Assembly (NCBI GenBank): GCA_903934275.1
Contig: CAIZNF010000103.1
Location: 1 to 11,590, forward strand
Length of the DNA stretch: 11,590 bases
Direction of reading: 5' to 3'
Origin: an uncultured Nitrosomonadales bacterium
GTDB taxonomy: Bacteria > Pseudomonadota > Gammaproteobacteria > Burkholderiales > Gallionellaceae
Shown: positions 1-7,113 of the stretch, one piece after another
Layout: the number at the start of each line of letters is the position of its first letter
Numbering within the stretch: position 1 is the stretch's first letter
Program-made: the position numbers and the translations under genes
Notes under the pieces: generated by a model
The model's input: the letters and a program-made list of their open reading frames with translations, nothing else
What the model was told of the DNA's origin: nothing
Databases searched by the model: none

Positions 1-2
1 GA

Positions 3-56
3 GAGCACGAAAAATTATTTGATGAAAATCCGAAAATATTTTTTATGAAAACGTGA
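3..56 (+). CDS. Possible 3' tail of a plus-strand gene cut by the window edge
   Basis: The frame beginning at base 3 is open from the window edge to a TGA at 54-56 and reads EHEKLFDENPKIFFMKT. The charged and aromatic composition is protein-like, but the piece is only 17 codons, another frame is also open for 15 codons, and no family is recognisable. The DNA is much richer in A and T than the genes to the right. If real, it is the end of a gene that converges on the SNF2 helicase gene. It could equally be chance. No terminator hairpin with a T-run follows it. Confidence 0.2.
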   Translation, partial: EHEKLFDENPKIFFMKT

Positions 57-461
57 TCAAATGAGCCCGAGAAACCCGAGTTGTTAGTGAGCTAACGTGA
101 AGCCGGACAGGCTGCTAGAGTAAAAAACAGTAAGTATCCCCCGGCAAAGCCTAGGGAGGTGCTAATTTATTCGCCATCCCCGCGAAAGCAGGGATCCAGT
201 TTGTTGATTTTACTGGGTTCCCGCTTTCGCGGGAACGACAAAACTGAATAAATCAGCGCTTCCCTAGGACGTTACGATTGCTGCCCCCCCTAAAGGGGTC
301 TTATTCCAATTCCAGATAGAAACTCCGATAATTTTTATCCACAACCGTTCGGCCTGAGCCAAGTAAGCACCGCTTTCGCGTTGCAAGGCATAAACAGTGA
401 ACAGGTTTGCATGCTGTTTGGCCGTTTCTTATATTTTGTAGCCACTTTATAAATATACACC
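57..461. other. Intergenic region without a clear gene
   Basis: This 405-bp stretch lies downstream of the SNF2 helicase stop codon. It contains the nested palindromic element at 150-268, a small C4/G4 hairpin (cccc-taaa-gggg, about 287-298), and a startless protein-like frame on the minus strand (267-428). I see no tRNA, no promoter I would defend, and no intrinsic terminator with a proper T-tract for the helicase gene. Bases 57-149 contain only weak short stems, such as gttag/ctaac, and nothing I can assign. Confidence 0.6.
150..268. repeat. Nested palindromic, MITE-like repeat element
   Basis: The outer arms are 150-172 and 246-268. The left arm, starting cctagggaggtgctaa, matches the reverse complement of the right arm at 20 of 23 positions. 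Inside them, 179-200 and 212-233 form a second inverted repeat, matching at 19 of 22 positions around an 11-base loop at 201-211. The inner arm core, cccgcgaaagcrggg, is of a kind found as dispersed intergenic repeats in many proteobacteria. There is no room for a transposase. The whole unit could fold as one long hairpin. I infer a non-autonomous mobile or REP-like element, possibly an inner repeat inserted into an outer one. I see no clear target-site duplication. Confidence 0.7.
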
Positions 462-3400
462 TTACGCATCATCGTCGTTCGGCAACGGAGCCAGCAACGC
501 AGCAATATCGGCTTCACCAAATTTAACCAACCCGTTAACATCTTCGGACAGGATGCTGGCGGCGAGTTCGGCCTTTCTCTCTTGTAACGCCAATATTTTC
601 TCCTCGATGCTGCCCGCCACGACCAGCTTGTAAACGAACACGTTTTTGGTCTGTCCGAGGCGGTGGGCGCGATCCGTAGCCTGGTTTTCCACGGCAGGAT
701 TCCACCACGGGTCATAATGAATCACCGTGTCGGCGGTGGTCAGGTACAACCCTACCCCACCCGCCTTGAGGCTGATGAGAAAAACCGGCACTTCTCCATC
801 CTGAAAACGGCGCACCACTTCTTCGCGGTCCTGCGTGTCGCCGGTGAGTTTCACATAGTCCAGCTTTTCAGTCGCCAGCTCCGCTTCGATCAATTCGAGC
901 ATGGACGTGAATTGCGAAAACACCAGTATGCGCCGCCCTTCGCTGACCAGCTCCGGCAGCATTTCCATGAGCATGTCGAGCTTGGCGCGCTCTTTTACCC
1001 TTTTGGCTGCTGTCAATTTCAGCAGGCGCGGATCACAGCACACCTGACGCAACTTGAGCAGCGCGTCGAGAATGATAATGTGGCTGCGCGCAAAGCCTTT
1101 CGCGGCGATTTCTTCACGCACGCGCTGATCCATAGCGGTGCGCACCGTTTCATACAGGTCGCGCTGCCCGCCCTCCAGTTCGACGGTGCGGATGATGAAT
1201 GTCTTGGGCGGCAGTTCTTGCGCGACATCTTCCTTGCGTCGGCGCAGGATGAATGGTTTCACGCGCTTGGCCAACAGGTCGCGGCGCAGTTTGTTACCCA
1301 GCTTCTCAATCGGGGTGCGCCAGGTTTTGGTGAACTGCTTGGTATCTCCGAGCAATCCCGGCAGCAAGAAATCAAACTGCGCCCACAGCTCGCCCAAGTG
1401 GTTCTCCAACGGCGTGCCGGTGAGGCACAGGCGATGTCGCGCTTTCAGCTTGCGCACCACTTGCGCCGCTTGGCTAGAAACATTTTTCACCGTTTGCGCT
1501 TCGTCCAGAATCAGCAGGTGATACTCATGCTCCGCCAAAGCCTTTTCATCCCGCCACAACAATGGATAAGTGGTAATGACGACATCGTGCTCCGGGATCG
1601 TCGGAAAATGTTCCGCACGTTCCTTGCCGTGCAGGGAAAGCAGTTTGAGCTGCGGGGCAAACCGTTCTGTCTCACGTTTCCAGTTGAATATCAGCGAGGT
1701 GGGCAACACCACCAATGACGGTTTATCCATACGCCCGCTCTGTTTTTCGAGCAGCAGATGCGCCAATGCCTGCGCGGTTTTGCCCAACCCCATGTCATCG
1801 GCTAATATTCCGGCCAGCTCCTGTTCGCGCAAGTATTGCAGCCAAGCCAAGCCTTCGAGCTGATAGGGGCGCAGTTGCAGCGCAAAGCCGTCGGGCGGGT
1901 TCACCGCTTTGATGCCAGCGGTATTCTTGAGTTTATTGGCGAGTTCAACTACCGCACCCATGCCTTTGAACTGCCATCGCTCCATGCCGGACAATTCGCT
2001 GATGCGCGCCACATCATAACGGGACAGGCGAATCTCGCTGCCTCCCTTGCCATCGAATAATTCGATCAGGGTGCGCGCCAGCGGCTTGATGCGCCCGGCG
2101 GGAACATTTACCCTGCCGCCTTCCCTGAGCAACAGTTCGATCTGCTCGTCATCGTCCATTTTTTCCAACTGGAGTGCATCCAGCCAGCGTGGGTCAACCT
2201 TGAATAAGGCATGCAGCATCGGTGCCAGAGGCAGGCGCTGGCCGTTGACCACAATGCCCATATTCAGGCTGAACCAGCCATCTTCTTCTTCGCCAAATTC
2301 CGCTTCCCATGCCTGCACTTCGAGAACATGGTGGCGAAAACTTTGCGGAATGGATATCTCCCACCCCGCATCGCGCATCTGCGGAATCGTTTGCTGCATG
2401 AAAGATGGCCAGGATTTTTCGCTTTCCAGCAAAAAGATCGGTCTGTCGCTGATGTTATCGGGCGTTCCATAACCGGATAGCTCTTCCAGCCCGTATCCGC
2501 CAAGCGATTTCACGGCACGCTTCTCCAGTTTCTGGTCGCGTGCCACACGCACGGTTTCGCCATTTTGCAGCGTGACAAACTCACCCGGATGATTCGGCGG
2601 CAATATTGCTTCGCCATAACGAAATTTGACGCGCGCGAAATCCAGCTTCTGCGTGCCGTAACGATAGCCCCGAAAACTGCCCATCCATGCAGGTTTTGAA
2701 GTATCCAGCAACAGCACCGGCACCAGCGCGCTCGCGATAGTGCGCAACCGGTCGGTGCTGGGCGGCGGCAAATCCGGAACCATTTCGCGCAACATCTCGG
2801 ACACCACCGGAACATCCACTTCGGCAAGCGGCGGCATATTCAGCAACTGCACGATCTGCACCGGCGATTGGGCCATTTTCAATTGCCCTAATTCTCCTGC
2901 GGCCGCATCGGCGTACCAAGTTGCTTCATTGAACGGTAATACCTCTATGGCCGCGCTGCTGACGACTCTGGGGATCATCCGCCCGGCATCATCGGCACCC
3001 CATTCCAGATGCGCCTTGCGCGCCTTGCCCTGCTTCAGGCGAACCGGTTCCGTTCTCAAGTAGCTGCTGCCCGCAAGTGCCTCCATAAAAAATAGCCGCC
3101 CGCTCGCCAGCAAGCGTGTCAAAATTTCGTTGCCCTGTGCGCCCCTGACAGGAAAGTAGTCGTGTTTATCGCGCTGCTTCCACAACAAGCGCAGGATGGT
3201 CAGGTCTTCTTCAATCACAAACTGTGGCGGGCGTACCAAAGCACGCTCCACATTGCTCCATTCCTCCAACCTGCCCAGCAGACGGCCTTCATCATCCAGT
3301 TTGCCTTTATAGATGCCAAAAACATGGCCACCTGTATAGGCAGATTTGGTCAGCACGTAACACAGTTTTTCAGGTTTCGGCGCGGGCTTGGCGGTTCTCT

Positions 3401-3758
3401 TCGGTGAAGTTTTTACCGCGCGCCGGAAAGATTCGACCCATTCCAGCACCGCATGATTGATGGCTGGCGCACGCGGCAAAGATAAAGCGGATAACAGAAC
3501 GGCAGCCGTGTGTTTGCACTTCGATCGTACCGGACAACTGCATGTCGGATCAATGCGCAAATTACCCGCCGTGTCGGCATCAAAAAATATCTCCACAAAA
3601 TAAGGGCGCAGCGACGTTCCCTTTACCTGCGCGGTTATCTTGTCAGATTGAATTTCCAGATGACTGACCGAATTCAGGTAAGCCTTGGCTTTCTGAATTT
3701 CCTGCTGGTCGTACCAGTGAATAACATCTTTGACGCTGTAAGACTGTGAGAGTGACAT
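462..3758 (-). CDS. SWIM zinc-finger SNF2-family DNA helicase/translocase
   Basis: The gene encodes 1098 residues of a bacterial SNF2 (HepA/RapA-superfamily) ATPase, expected to translocate on double-stranded DNA and remodel protein-DNA or transcription complexes in the cytoplasm. Near the N-terminus is a SWIM zinc finger with ligands C73, C75, C81 and H83. Residues about 130-620 are a long middle region typical of the SWIM-SNF2 subfamily. The helicase core follows: motif I DDMGLGKT at 654-661, motif Ia around VLPTS at 684-688, motif II DEAQ at 752-755, and motif III TGTP at 780-783. The second RecA lobe has LVFSQF at 945-950, motif V SLKAGGVGL at 996-1004, and motif VI ending DRAHRLGQ at 1029-1036. 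All ATPase and helicase motifs look intact. The start is ATG at 3758; I see no strong Shine-Dalgarno before it. It appears to stand alone, with a PIN-toxin relic 30 bp upstream. The exact biological role is not known from sequence. Confidence 0.93.
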   Translation of the reverse strand: MSLSQSYSVKDVIHWYDQQEIQKAKAYLNSVSHLEIQSDKITAQVKGTSLRPYFVEIFFDADTAGNLRIDPTCSCPVRSKCKHTAAVLLSALSLPRAPAINHAVLEWVESFRRAVKTSPKRTAKPAPKPEKLCYVLTKSAYTGGHVFGIYKGKLDDEGRLLGRLEEWSNVERALVRPPQFVIEEDLTILRLLWKQRDKHDYFPVRGAQGNEILTRLLASGRLFFMEALAGSSYLRTEPVRLKQGKARKAHLEWGADDAGRMIPRVVSSAAIEVLPFNEATWYADAAAGELGQLKMAQSPVQIVQLLNMPPLAEVDVPVVSEMLREMVPDLPPPSTDRLRTIASALVPVLLLDTSKPAWMGSFRGYRYGTQKLDFARVKFRYGEAILPPNHPGEFVTLQNGETVRVARDQKLEKRAVKSLGGYGLEELSGYGTPDNISDRPIFLLESEKSWPSFMQQTIPQMRDAGWEISIPQSFRHHVLEVQAWEAEFGEEEDGWFSLNMGIVVNGQRLPLAPMLHALFKVDPRWLDALQLEKMDDDEQIELLLREGGRVNVPAGRIKPLARTLIELFDGKGGSEIRLSRYDVARISELSGMERWQFKGMGAVVELANKLKNTAGIKAVNPPDGFALQLRPYQLEGLAWLQYLREQELAGILADDMGLGKTAQALAHLLLEKQSGRMDKPSLVVLPTSLIFNWKRETERFAPQLKLLSLHGKERAEHFPTIPEHDVVITTYPLLWRDEKALAEHEYHLLILDEAQTVKNVSSQAAQVVRKLKARHRLCLTGTPLENHLGELWAQFDFLLPGLLGDTKQFTKTWRTPIEKLGNKLRRDLLAKRVKPFILRRRKEDVAQELPPKTFIIRTVELEGGQRDLYETVRTAMDQRVREEIAAKGFARSHIIILDALLKLRQVCCDPRLLKLTAAKRVKERAKLDMLMEMLPELVSEGRRILVFSQFTSMLELIEAELATEKLDYVKLTGDTQDREEVVRRFQDGEVPVFLISLKAGGVGLYLTTADTVIHYDPWWNPAVENQATDRAHRLGQTKNVFVYKLVVAGSIEEKILALQERKAELAASILSEDVNGLVKFGEADIAALLAPLPNDDDA

Positions 3759-3788
3759 AGTTAAAATAAAAGCAACTTCATAAGTAGG

Positions 3789-4019
3789 TTACGACCCGTT
3801 GTATGCAAGAAATTCGGCGGGCGACAAAATTGGAATACCACACCAGGGATTAAGTGTCAGCAAATCACCATCACTGGAAATCAGAGCTTCAACTTTACAC
3901 GACAAAACAAGAGCCAAAAACTTGTTGCCACGAGAATCGCGGCAGGGCTGTTGCAAAGCCATTACTATCCAAAGCGGTTTTGCGCCTCCACGGAAATGAG
4001 CGTTATCATGTTTTTAACT
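3789..4019 (-). pseudogene. PIN-domain toxin remnant (C-terminal part only)
   Basis: From an ATG at 3962 the minus strand encodes 57 residues ending at a TAA at 3789-3791, and the frame stays open upstream to 4019. The translation contains CRDSRGNKFLAL, then ISSDGDLL, then GIPILSPAEFL. This is the characteristic C-terminal half of COG1569-type PIN-domain toxins (putative RNases of type II toxin-antitoxin modules), including the two acidic positions D9 and D31. The N-terminal half, with its first catalytic Asp (usually in a V-x-D-T-N motif), is missing. The upstream in-frame residues NAHFRGGAKPLW resemble the segment that normally follows that motif, so an internal deletion is plausible. No antitoxin gene is recognisable upstream. 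I infer a decayed toxin gene, not a functional small protein. The family match is by eye. Confidence 0.65.
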
Positions 4020-4164
4020 TCACAAATTAGCTGAACCGGCCATTTTAGCCAACTCATTACGCACTGACAAGCAAAAATCTCCTTGTTATTGGAGGGGAGA
4101 GCAGCAAGACACAATCAAAAGTGCTGGTAAAAAATATCAATAATTTTCTAACGAAACCAAGGGT

Positions 4165-4194
4165 GGGCTCTGCCCACCATGTCGGGCAGAGCCC
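4165..4194. repeat. Perfect 11-bp inverted repeat with 8-base loop
   Basis: The arms gggctctgccc (4165-4175) and gggcagagccc (4184-4194) pair perfectly across an 8-base loop. The left arm sits within a smaller perfect palindrome, ggtgggc-tct-gcccacc (4162-4178). Flanks on both sides look like diverged inverted copies, with cgaaa at about 4152-4156 and the reverse complement of tttcg at about 4204-4208. GGGCTCTGCCC-type palindromes are a common dispersed intergenic motif in proteobacteria. It lies downstream of the RpfE-type gene and could also work as a transcriptional stop, but the minus-strand downstream sequence lacks an uninterrupted T-run. Confidence 0.7.
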
Positions 4195-4317
4195 GACCAA
4201 CAATTTCGGTTCCGGCTCGTCCGACTTGGGCCAATCAACCCTGGTAAGAGCTCGATTTTTCGAGGGTGACAGGGAATAACAAAATAAATCCGCGCCTCTT
4301 TAAAAGGTTGGCAATTT

Positions 4318-5349
4318 TTAACTCAGTTTTACACGCCTCCAAAATGCCCAAGTGGCGGTACGGGTCAACAGCACCCTTCGAGTGCCATCTCCACCTAAAA
4401 TATCTATCCGCAACTGCGCGATTTTCCCCGAACGCAACGCTTGCCATAACGGCTGCGCATAGCTAATTTCAAAGCCCTGCAAAGCATCGCGCCAGGCGAG
4501 CAAATCGCCACGCTGCAAAGCTCTGCGCAATCCGTTCCAGACCAGCAATTGCTCGCCGTTGTTGCCGCTTCCGTTCCATTGCCCGGACCAACCGACAAAC
4601 GGAATACCCGCCGCCGCCGCAAACATTTCGGGCAACACCTCATCCGCGCTCACGTTTTGATAATTTTTCTGTAGCTGCACATTCGCGGTGCAGCCACCGC
4701 CCCACAACCACACGCTATTAACCGGCAGCTCGCCGCGCGCTTCGCGGGTTTCATTCACAGAATGAGCAAACAACAACATCTGGATTTCGTTGAATAGCTG
4801 ATGCCAGTACGTCGCCTCCGCACCATTGGGCAACAAGCCATGCACGTTGCGCCCGATAGCATGCGACAACGGCACGGTTTCAATGTCCGGTAGCCTGTCG
4901 AGCCTCATGTACCAGCGTTGCGGATGGGGCGCAAAAAATTCCATACTCTGCCCGGCAAAATGCAGGTTCAAGCTGGCGCACATTTGCGCGGCCTCACCCG
5001 CGCTGATTTCAACATCCGGCAACAGCACCAACTGGTCGCGCTGCAAGCGCAAATGCACCGGGTCGGCACGCAACCAGCATCCCTCGCCAAGCCCGTCAAA
5101 AGCGGCAGAAATAGGCGCAATCGGTGCATCCAGCTTACACGGCACACCAAACAATTCGCACAGATGACCTTCCAGCGACAGCCCTGAAACATCCGTTGGT
5201 GCTGAGCCAAAACCCGTTCGCGCTGAGCCCGTCGAAGCGCCGCGCGCCAGCATTTTCTCCAGCGCGGGCAAACGCAAATCCGCATAAACTTCGGAGGCAA
5301 AATCTTTGGGCAGGAATAAATCGGTGATGACCAGATGGACGTTTTTCAT
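4318..5349 (-). CDS. RpfE-type regulatory protein (COG4255, phosphoglycerate-mutase-like)
   Basis: The gene encodes 343 residues resembling the family annotated as regulatory protein RpfE or COG4255 phosphoglycerate-mutase-like. Recognisable conserved segments are WLRADPVHLRLQRDQLVL (92-109), the NEIQMLLFAHSVNE segment (187-200) and PVNSVWLWGGG (209-219). In Xanthomonas, rpfE lies in the rpf pathogenicity cluster near recJ. Its biochemical activity is not established, so enzyme labels should be read cautiously. I chose the ATG at 5349 because MKNVHLVITDLF matches the expected N-terminus; an upstream in-frame start at 5457 would add 36 unlikely residues. No strong Shine-Dalgarno is visible. 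Residues 39-52 (STGSARTGFGSAPT) look like an in-frame repeat insertion. The gene follows the lipid-transport operon after a 190-bp gap and probably has its own promoter. No recJ is present downstream. Confidence 0.75.
   Translation of the reverse strand: MKNVHLVITDLFLPKDFASEVYADLRLPALEKMLARGASTGSARTGFGSAPTDVSGLSLEGHLCELFGVPCKLDAPIAPISAAFDGLGEGCWLRADPVHLRLQRDQLVLLPDVEISAGEAAQMCASLNLHFAGQSMEFFAPHPQRWYMRLDRLPDIETVPLSHAIGRNVHGLLPNGAEATYWHQLFNEIQMLLFAHSVNETREARGELPVNSVWLWGGGCTANVQLQKNYQNVSADEVLPEMFAAAAGIPFVGWSGQWNGSGNNGEQLLVWNGLRRALQRGDLLAWRDALQGFEISYAQPLWQALRSGKIAQLRIDILGGDGTRRVLLTRTATWAFWRRVKLS
5194..5235 (-). repeat. Dispersed repeat inserted in frame within the RpfE-type gene
   Basis: Read on the minus strand, this stretch contains ttcgacgggctcagc followed by gcgaacggg and a second ggctcagc. 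It belongs to the TTCGAC-rrGCTCAGs type of dispersed repeat common in betaproteobacteria. The octamer ggctcagc occurs twice, 21 bp apart, so the protein repeats Gly-Ser-Ala at a 7-residue spacing. The insert preserves the reading frame and adds a small, flexible Gly/Ser/Ala/Thr loop between two conserved blocks (ALEKMLARG and GLSLEGHLCELFG). Confidence 0.65.
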
Positions 5350-5539
5350 GGCAGCGAGTTTAGCATTTACGGAAACGACTGAATCACCAAACCTGACACA
5401 TGAAGCGATAAATACCACAAGCGCAAACGTTGTCGGCACGCCCAAGCAAACAACCACATTCGTAGAACGTGGTTTTGCCCAAGGCCCCGTTTTAGCTCAA
5501 ACCCACATCAAATACCGCAACCATGCGTGAAGAATACGG

Positions 5540-6166
5540 TCAGTGACTGGCGGATTCGTTGATGCAAAACTCTAACACTTGATCTAATACCCGTTGCAGT
5601 GCCCGGTTTGCTGCGACAACACCGCCGTAGGCATCTTCGCTGGTGGCATTTTCAGTTTCGTCGAACAGCTTAATGGCGAGCACCCTCTTATCCGTCACAT
5701 CAATTAATTGCGCCCGTAGCGTGAGTTGCACCCTACTTGGCCGCGTCTCGAAATTCTGTTGCAAGCGAATCAGTTCGGTATCGAGCCTGATATTGGACGA
5801 AACAGCTCCCGGCGCTTGCACCACGGCTCGAAAACCCTGTTCTAATGTCTGCACCAGCAACGGTGCCAGCATACGCGCGGGCGTGTCCGCCCATCGATTT
5901 ACCGCAAAGTATTCCAACTCGTGTGGCTGACGCTGGTAAGCCATTTTAAATGTGTCAAAACCGGTTTTCGCGCGCGGCATACTGACTGACAGCACTAAAT
6001 CGCGTTTTAATTGCGCCGTTTTGACCGACACAAGCGCATCGAGCGTATAGATATGAAATTTTTCCACCTGCGGAGCTTGCAGGCCTGTGCATCCCGCGAG
6101 CAACAGGGTGCATACCAGCATCTGGAGTGCTCGGTACGGCATGCACTTTGGTTTGTGTAGGTTCAT
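5540..6166 (-). CDS. ABC-type transport auxiliary lipoprotein (PqiC-like, ABC_trans_aux)
   Basis: The 208-residue product has a lipoprotein signal peptide: a basic N-region, a hydrophobic stretch and the lipobox LLAGC with lipidated Cys26. The residue after Cys is Thr, not Asp, consistent with sorting to the outer membrane. The mature part matches the ABC_trans_aux (PF03886) family, with the characteristic FKMAYQRQPHELEYFAVNRW segment (73-92) and DTPARMLAPLLVQTLE after it. Proteins of this family, such as PqiC, sit on the periplasmic face of the outer membrane and cooperate with MCE proteins in lipid movement across the envelope. The start is ATG at 6166; an internal Met at residue 9 is an alternative. 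It is the last gene of the operon, 32 bp after the MCE gene. No clear terminator follows. Confidence 0.85.
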   Translation of the reverse strand: MNLHKPKCMPYRALQMLVCTLLLAGCTGLQAPQVEKFHIYTLDALVSVKTAQLKRDLVLSVSMPRAKTGFDTFKMAYQRQPHELEYFAVNRWADTPARMLAPLLVQTLEQGFRAVVQAPGAVSSNIRLDTELIRLQQNFETRPSRVQLTLRAQLIDVTDKRVLAIKLFDETENATSEDAYGGVVAANRALQRVLDQVLEFCINESASH

Positions 6167-6198
6167 TGTTTCGGCAGTATAAATTTAACTGGCTAGAA

Positions 6199-7113
6199 TC
6201 ATTCCCCTGGCCCCCGTTGCGCTGCAGGCTTACCGTACAGCAACATACTCGGATTCTGTTCCAGCTCGCCGCTGAATTGGCGCAATGAACTGGTCAGGTC
6301 GCGCAACTCGATAACCAGCTGGTGTACTTCCGGGAGCGTTTCGCCGGTGAATTGACGTGTGTTGTCGAGGGTGCTTCTCGCGCTTGTTCCAGCACTAGCC
6401 AGCTCGTTGGCCATCCGATCAAAAGCGTCCGCACTGCGTTGCACACGCTGCGCGAGCAGGGGCAGCTCATCGGTCAGCCGCGCGGTGTTTTCCATCGTGC
6501 GCGCCGCGTTGGTCAGGCTGGCATCAATCTTGGCAGAGCGTGCCGCAAGAGTGCGCGACAGCACCTCGATATCTCTCAGGGTGTTCTTGACCGCGCGCCG
6601 GTTGTCTTCATCCATCAGCGCATTGAAATGCTCGCTGGTTTTGTTGAAATTGGCAAGCAGCGCCGTCACTGCCGAGTCGAGCCGCGTCATCAGCGATGGC
6701 CCCGTTTTGATCACCGGATATTTTTCGTTGTTCTGCGCCTTCAGAGCAGCCGAATCGCGCCCACCTCCGGTCAGCTCTACAAAGGCGAGGCCGGTCAACC
6801 CTTGTGTCTGGAGCACCGCCACGGTGTCCACTTTGATCGGGGTGCCGCGTTCGATGTTGAGCGTCAATTGCACCAGTTCGACATTGCCCGGTGCCAGCGC
6901 GATTTTCTGCACGCGACCGACATCGACACCCCGGTAACGCACCGGCGCGTTGATATTAAGCCCCGCCACCGACTCCTTCATGTAGGTCTGGTAAACATCA
7001 TAAACCGTGCGATACGATTTTTCGCTGCTCAACCATAGCACACCGCCCACAAATGCTGCACTTAACACCAGCACGAATGCGCCCACCACCGCAAAATTTA
7101 CTTTCTCTTCCAT
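6199..7113 (-). CDS. MCE/MlaD-domain periplasmic lipid-transport protein
   Basis: The 304-residue protein is anchored by one N-terminal transmembrane helix (about 8-28). It then has a single MCE domain (about 36-117) containing the conserved segments SVAGLNINAPVRYRGVDVG (48-66) and QGLTGLAFVELTGG (104-117). Residues about 140-285 are predicted mostly helical, with scattered Asn and Ala heptad-like positions, and probably form the periplasmic stalk. The C-terminus carries the typical NPSMLLYGKP (287-296) and ends RGPGE. MCE proteins form hexameric rings that carry phospholipids through the periplasm between the inner-membrane ABC transporter and the outer membrane. The start at 7113 has a good ribosome binding site (ggagcaggc before ATG) and overlaps the ATPase gene by 16 bp, implying translational coupling. 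It belongs to the single-MCE-domain type, unlike multi-domain PqiB or LetB. Confidence 0.92.
   Translation of the reverse strand: MEEKVNFAVVGAFVLVLSAAFVGGVLWLSSEKSYRTVYDVYQTYMKESVAGLNINAPVRYRGVDVGRVQKIALAPGNVELVQLTLNIERGTPIKVDTVAVLQTQGLTGLAFVELTGGGRDSAALKAQNNEKYPVIKTGPSLMTRLDSAVTALLANFNKTSEHFNALMDEDNRRAVKNTLRDIEVLSRTLAARSAKIDASLTNAARTMENTARLTDELPLLAQRVQRSADAFDRMANELASAGTSARSTLDNTRQFTGETLPEVHQLVIELRDLTSSLRQFSGELEQNPSMLLYGKPAAQRGPGE

Larger units (their letters stand above)
3763..4317. other. Long intergenic region with a toxin relic and a palindrome
   Basis: This 555-bp gap between the RpfE-type gene and the SNF2 gene has no intact gene that I can support. Its contents are the PIN-toxin remnant (3789-4019) and the strong palindrome at 4165-4194. 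The stretch 4023-4160 is relatively rich in A and T and shows no recognisable antitoxin. The stretch 4200-4317 holds only a weak stem (ctcga-aaaa-tcgag read on the minus strand, about 4250-4265) with no T-run. Confidence 0.6.

Noticed and set aside
663..1718. A 351-codon plus-strand open frame within the SNF2 gene
   Set aside because: It is antisense to the intact helicase motifs, with a Gln/His/Arg-rich composition expected of a shadow frame.
462..3758. SNF2 helicase as part of a DISARM-like or other defence system
   Set aside because: No methyltransferase, DUF1998, phospholipase D or other partner gene is present, and the SWIM-SNF2 form is widespread outside defence loci.
3929..4056. A small minus-strand frame (MSWLKWPVQL...) upstream of the PIN relic, as a possible antitoxin
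   Set aside because: It is about 30 codons, has no well-placed ribosome binding site, does not resemble a known antitoxin fold, and overlaps the PIN fragment out of frame.
5350..5457. Extended N-terminus of the RpfE-type protein from 5457
   Set aside because: The extra 36 residues do not look like part of the family, and the ATG at 5349 begins the conserved MKNVHLVITDLF segment.
6322..7038. A 238-codon plus-strand open frame opposite the MCE gene
   Set aside because: The minus-strand MCE protein in the same region is clearly real and in operon context; this frame has no domain-like features.
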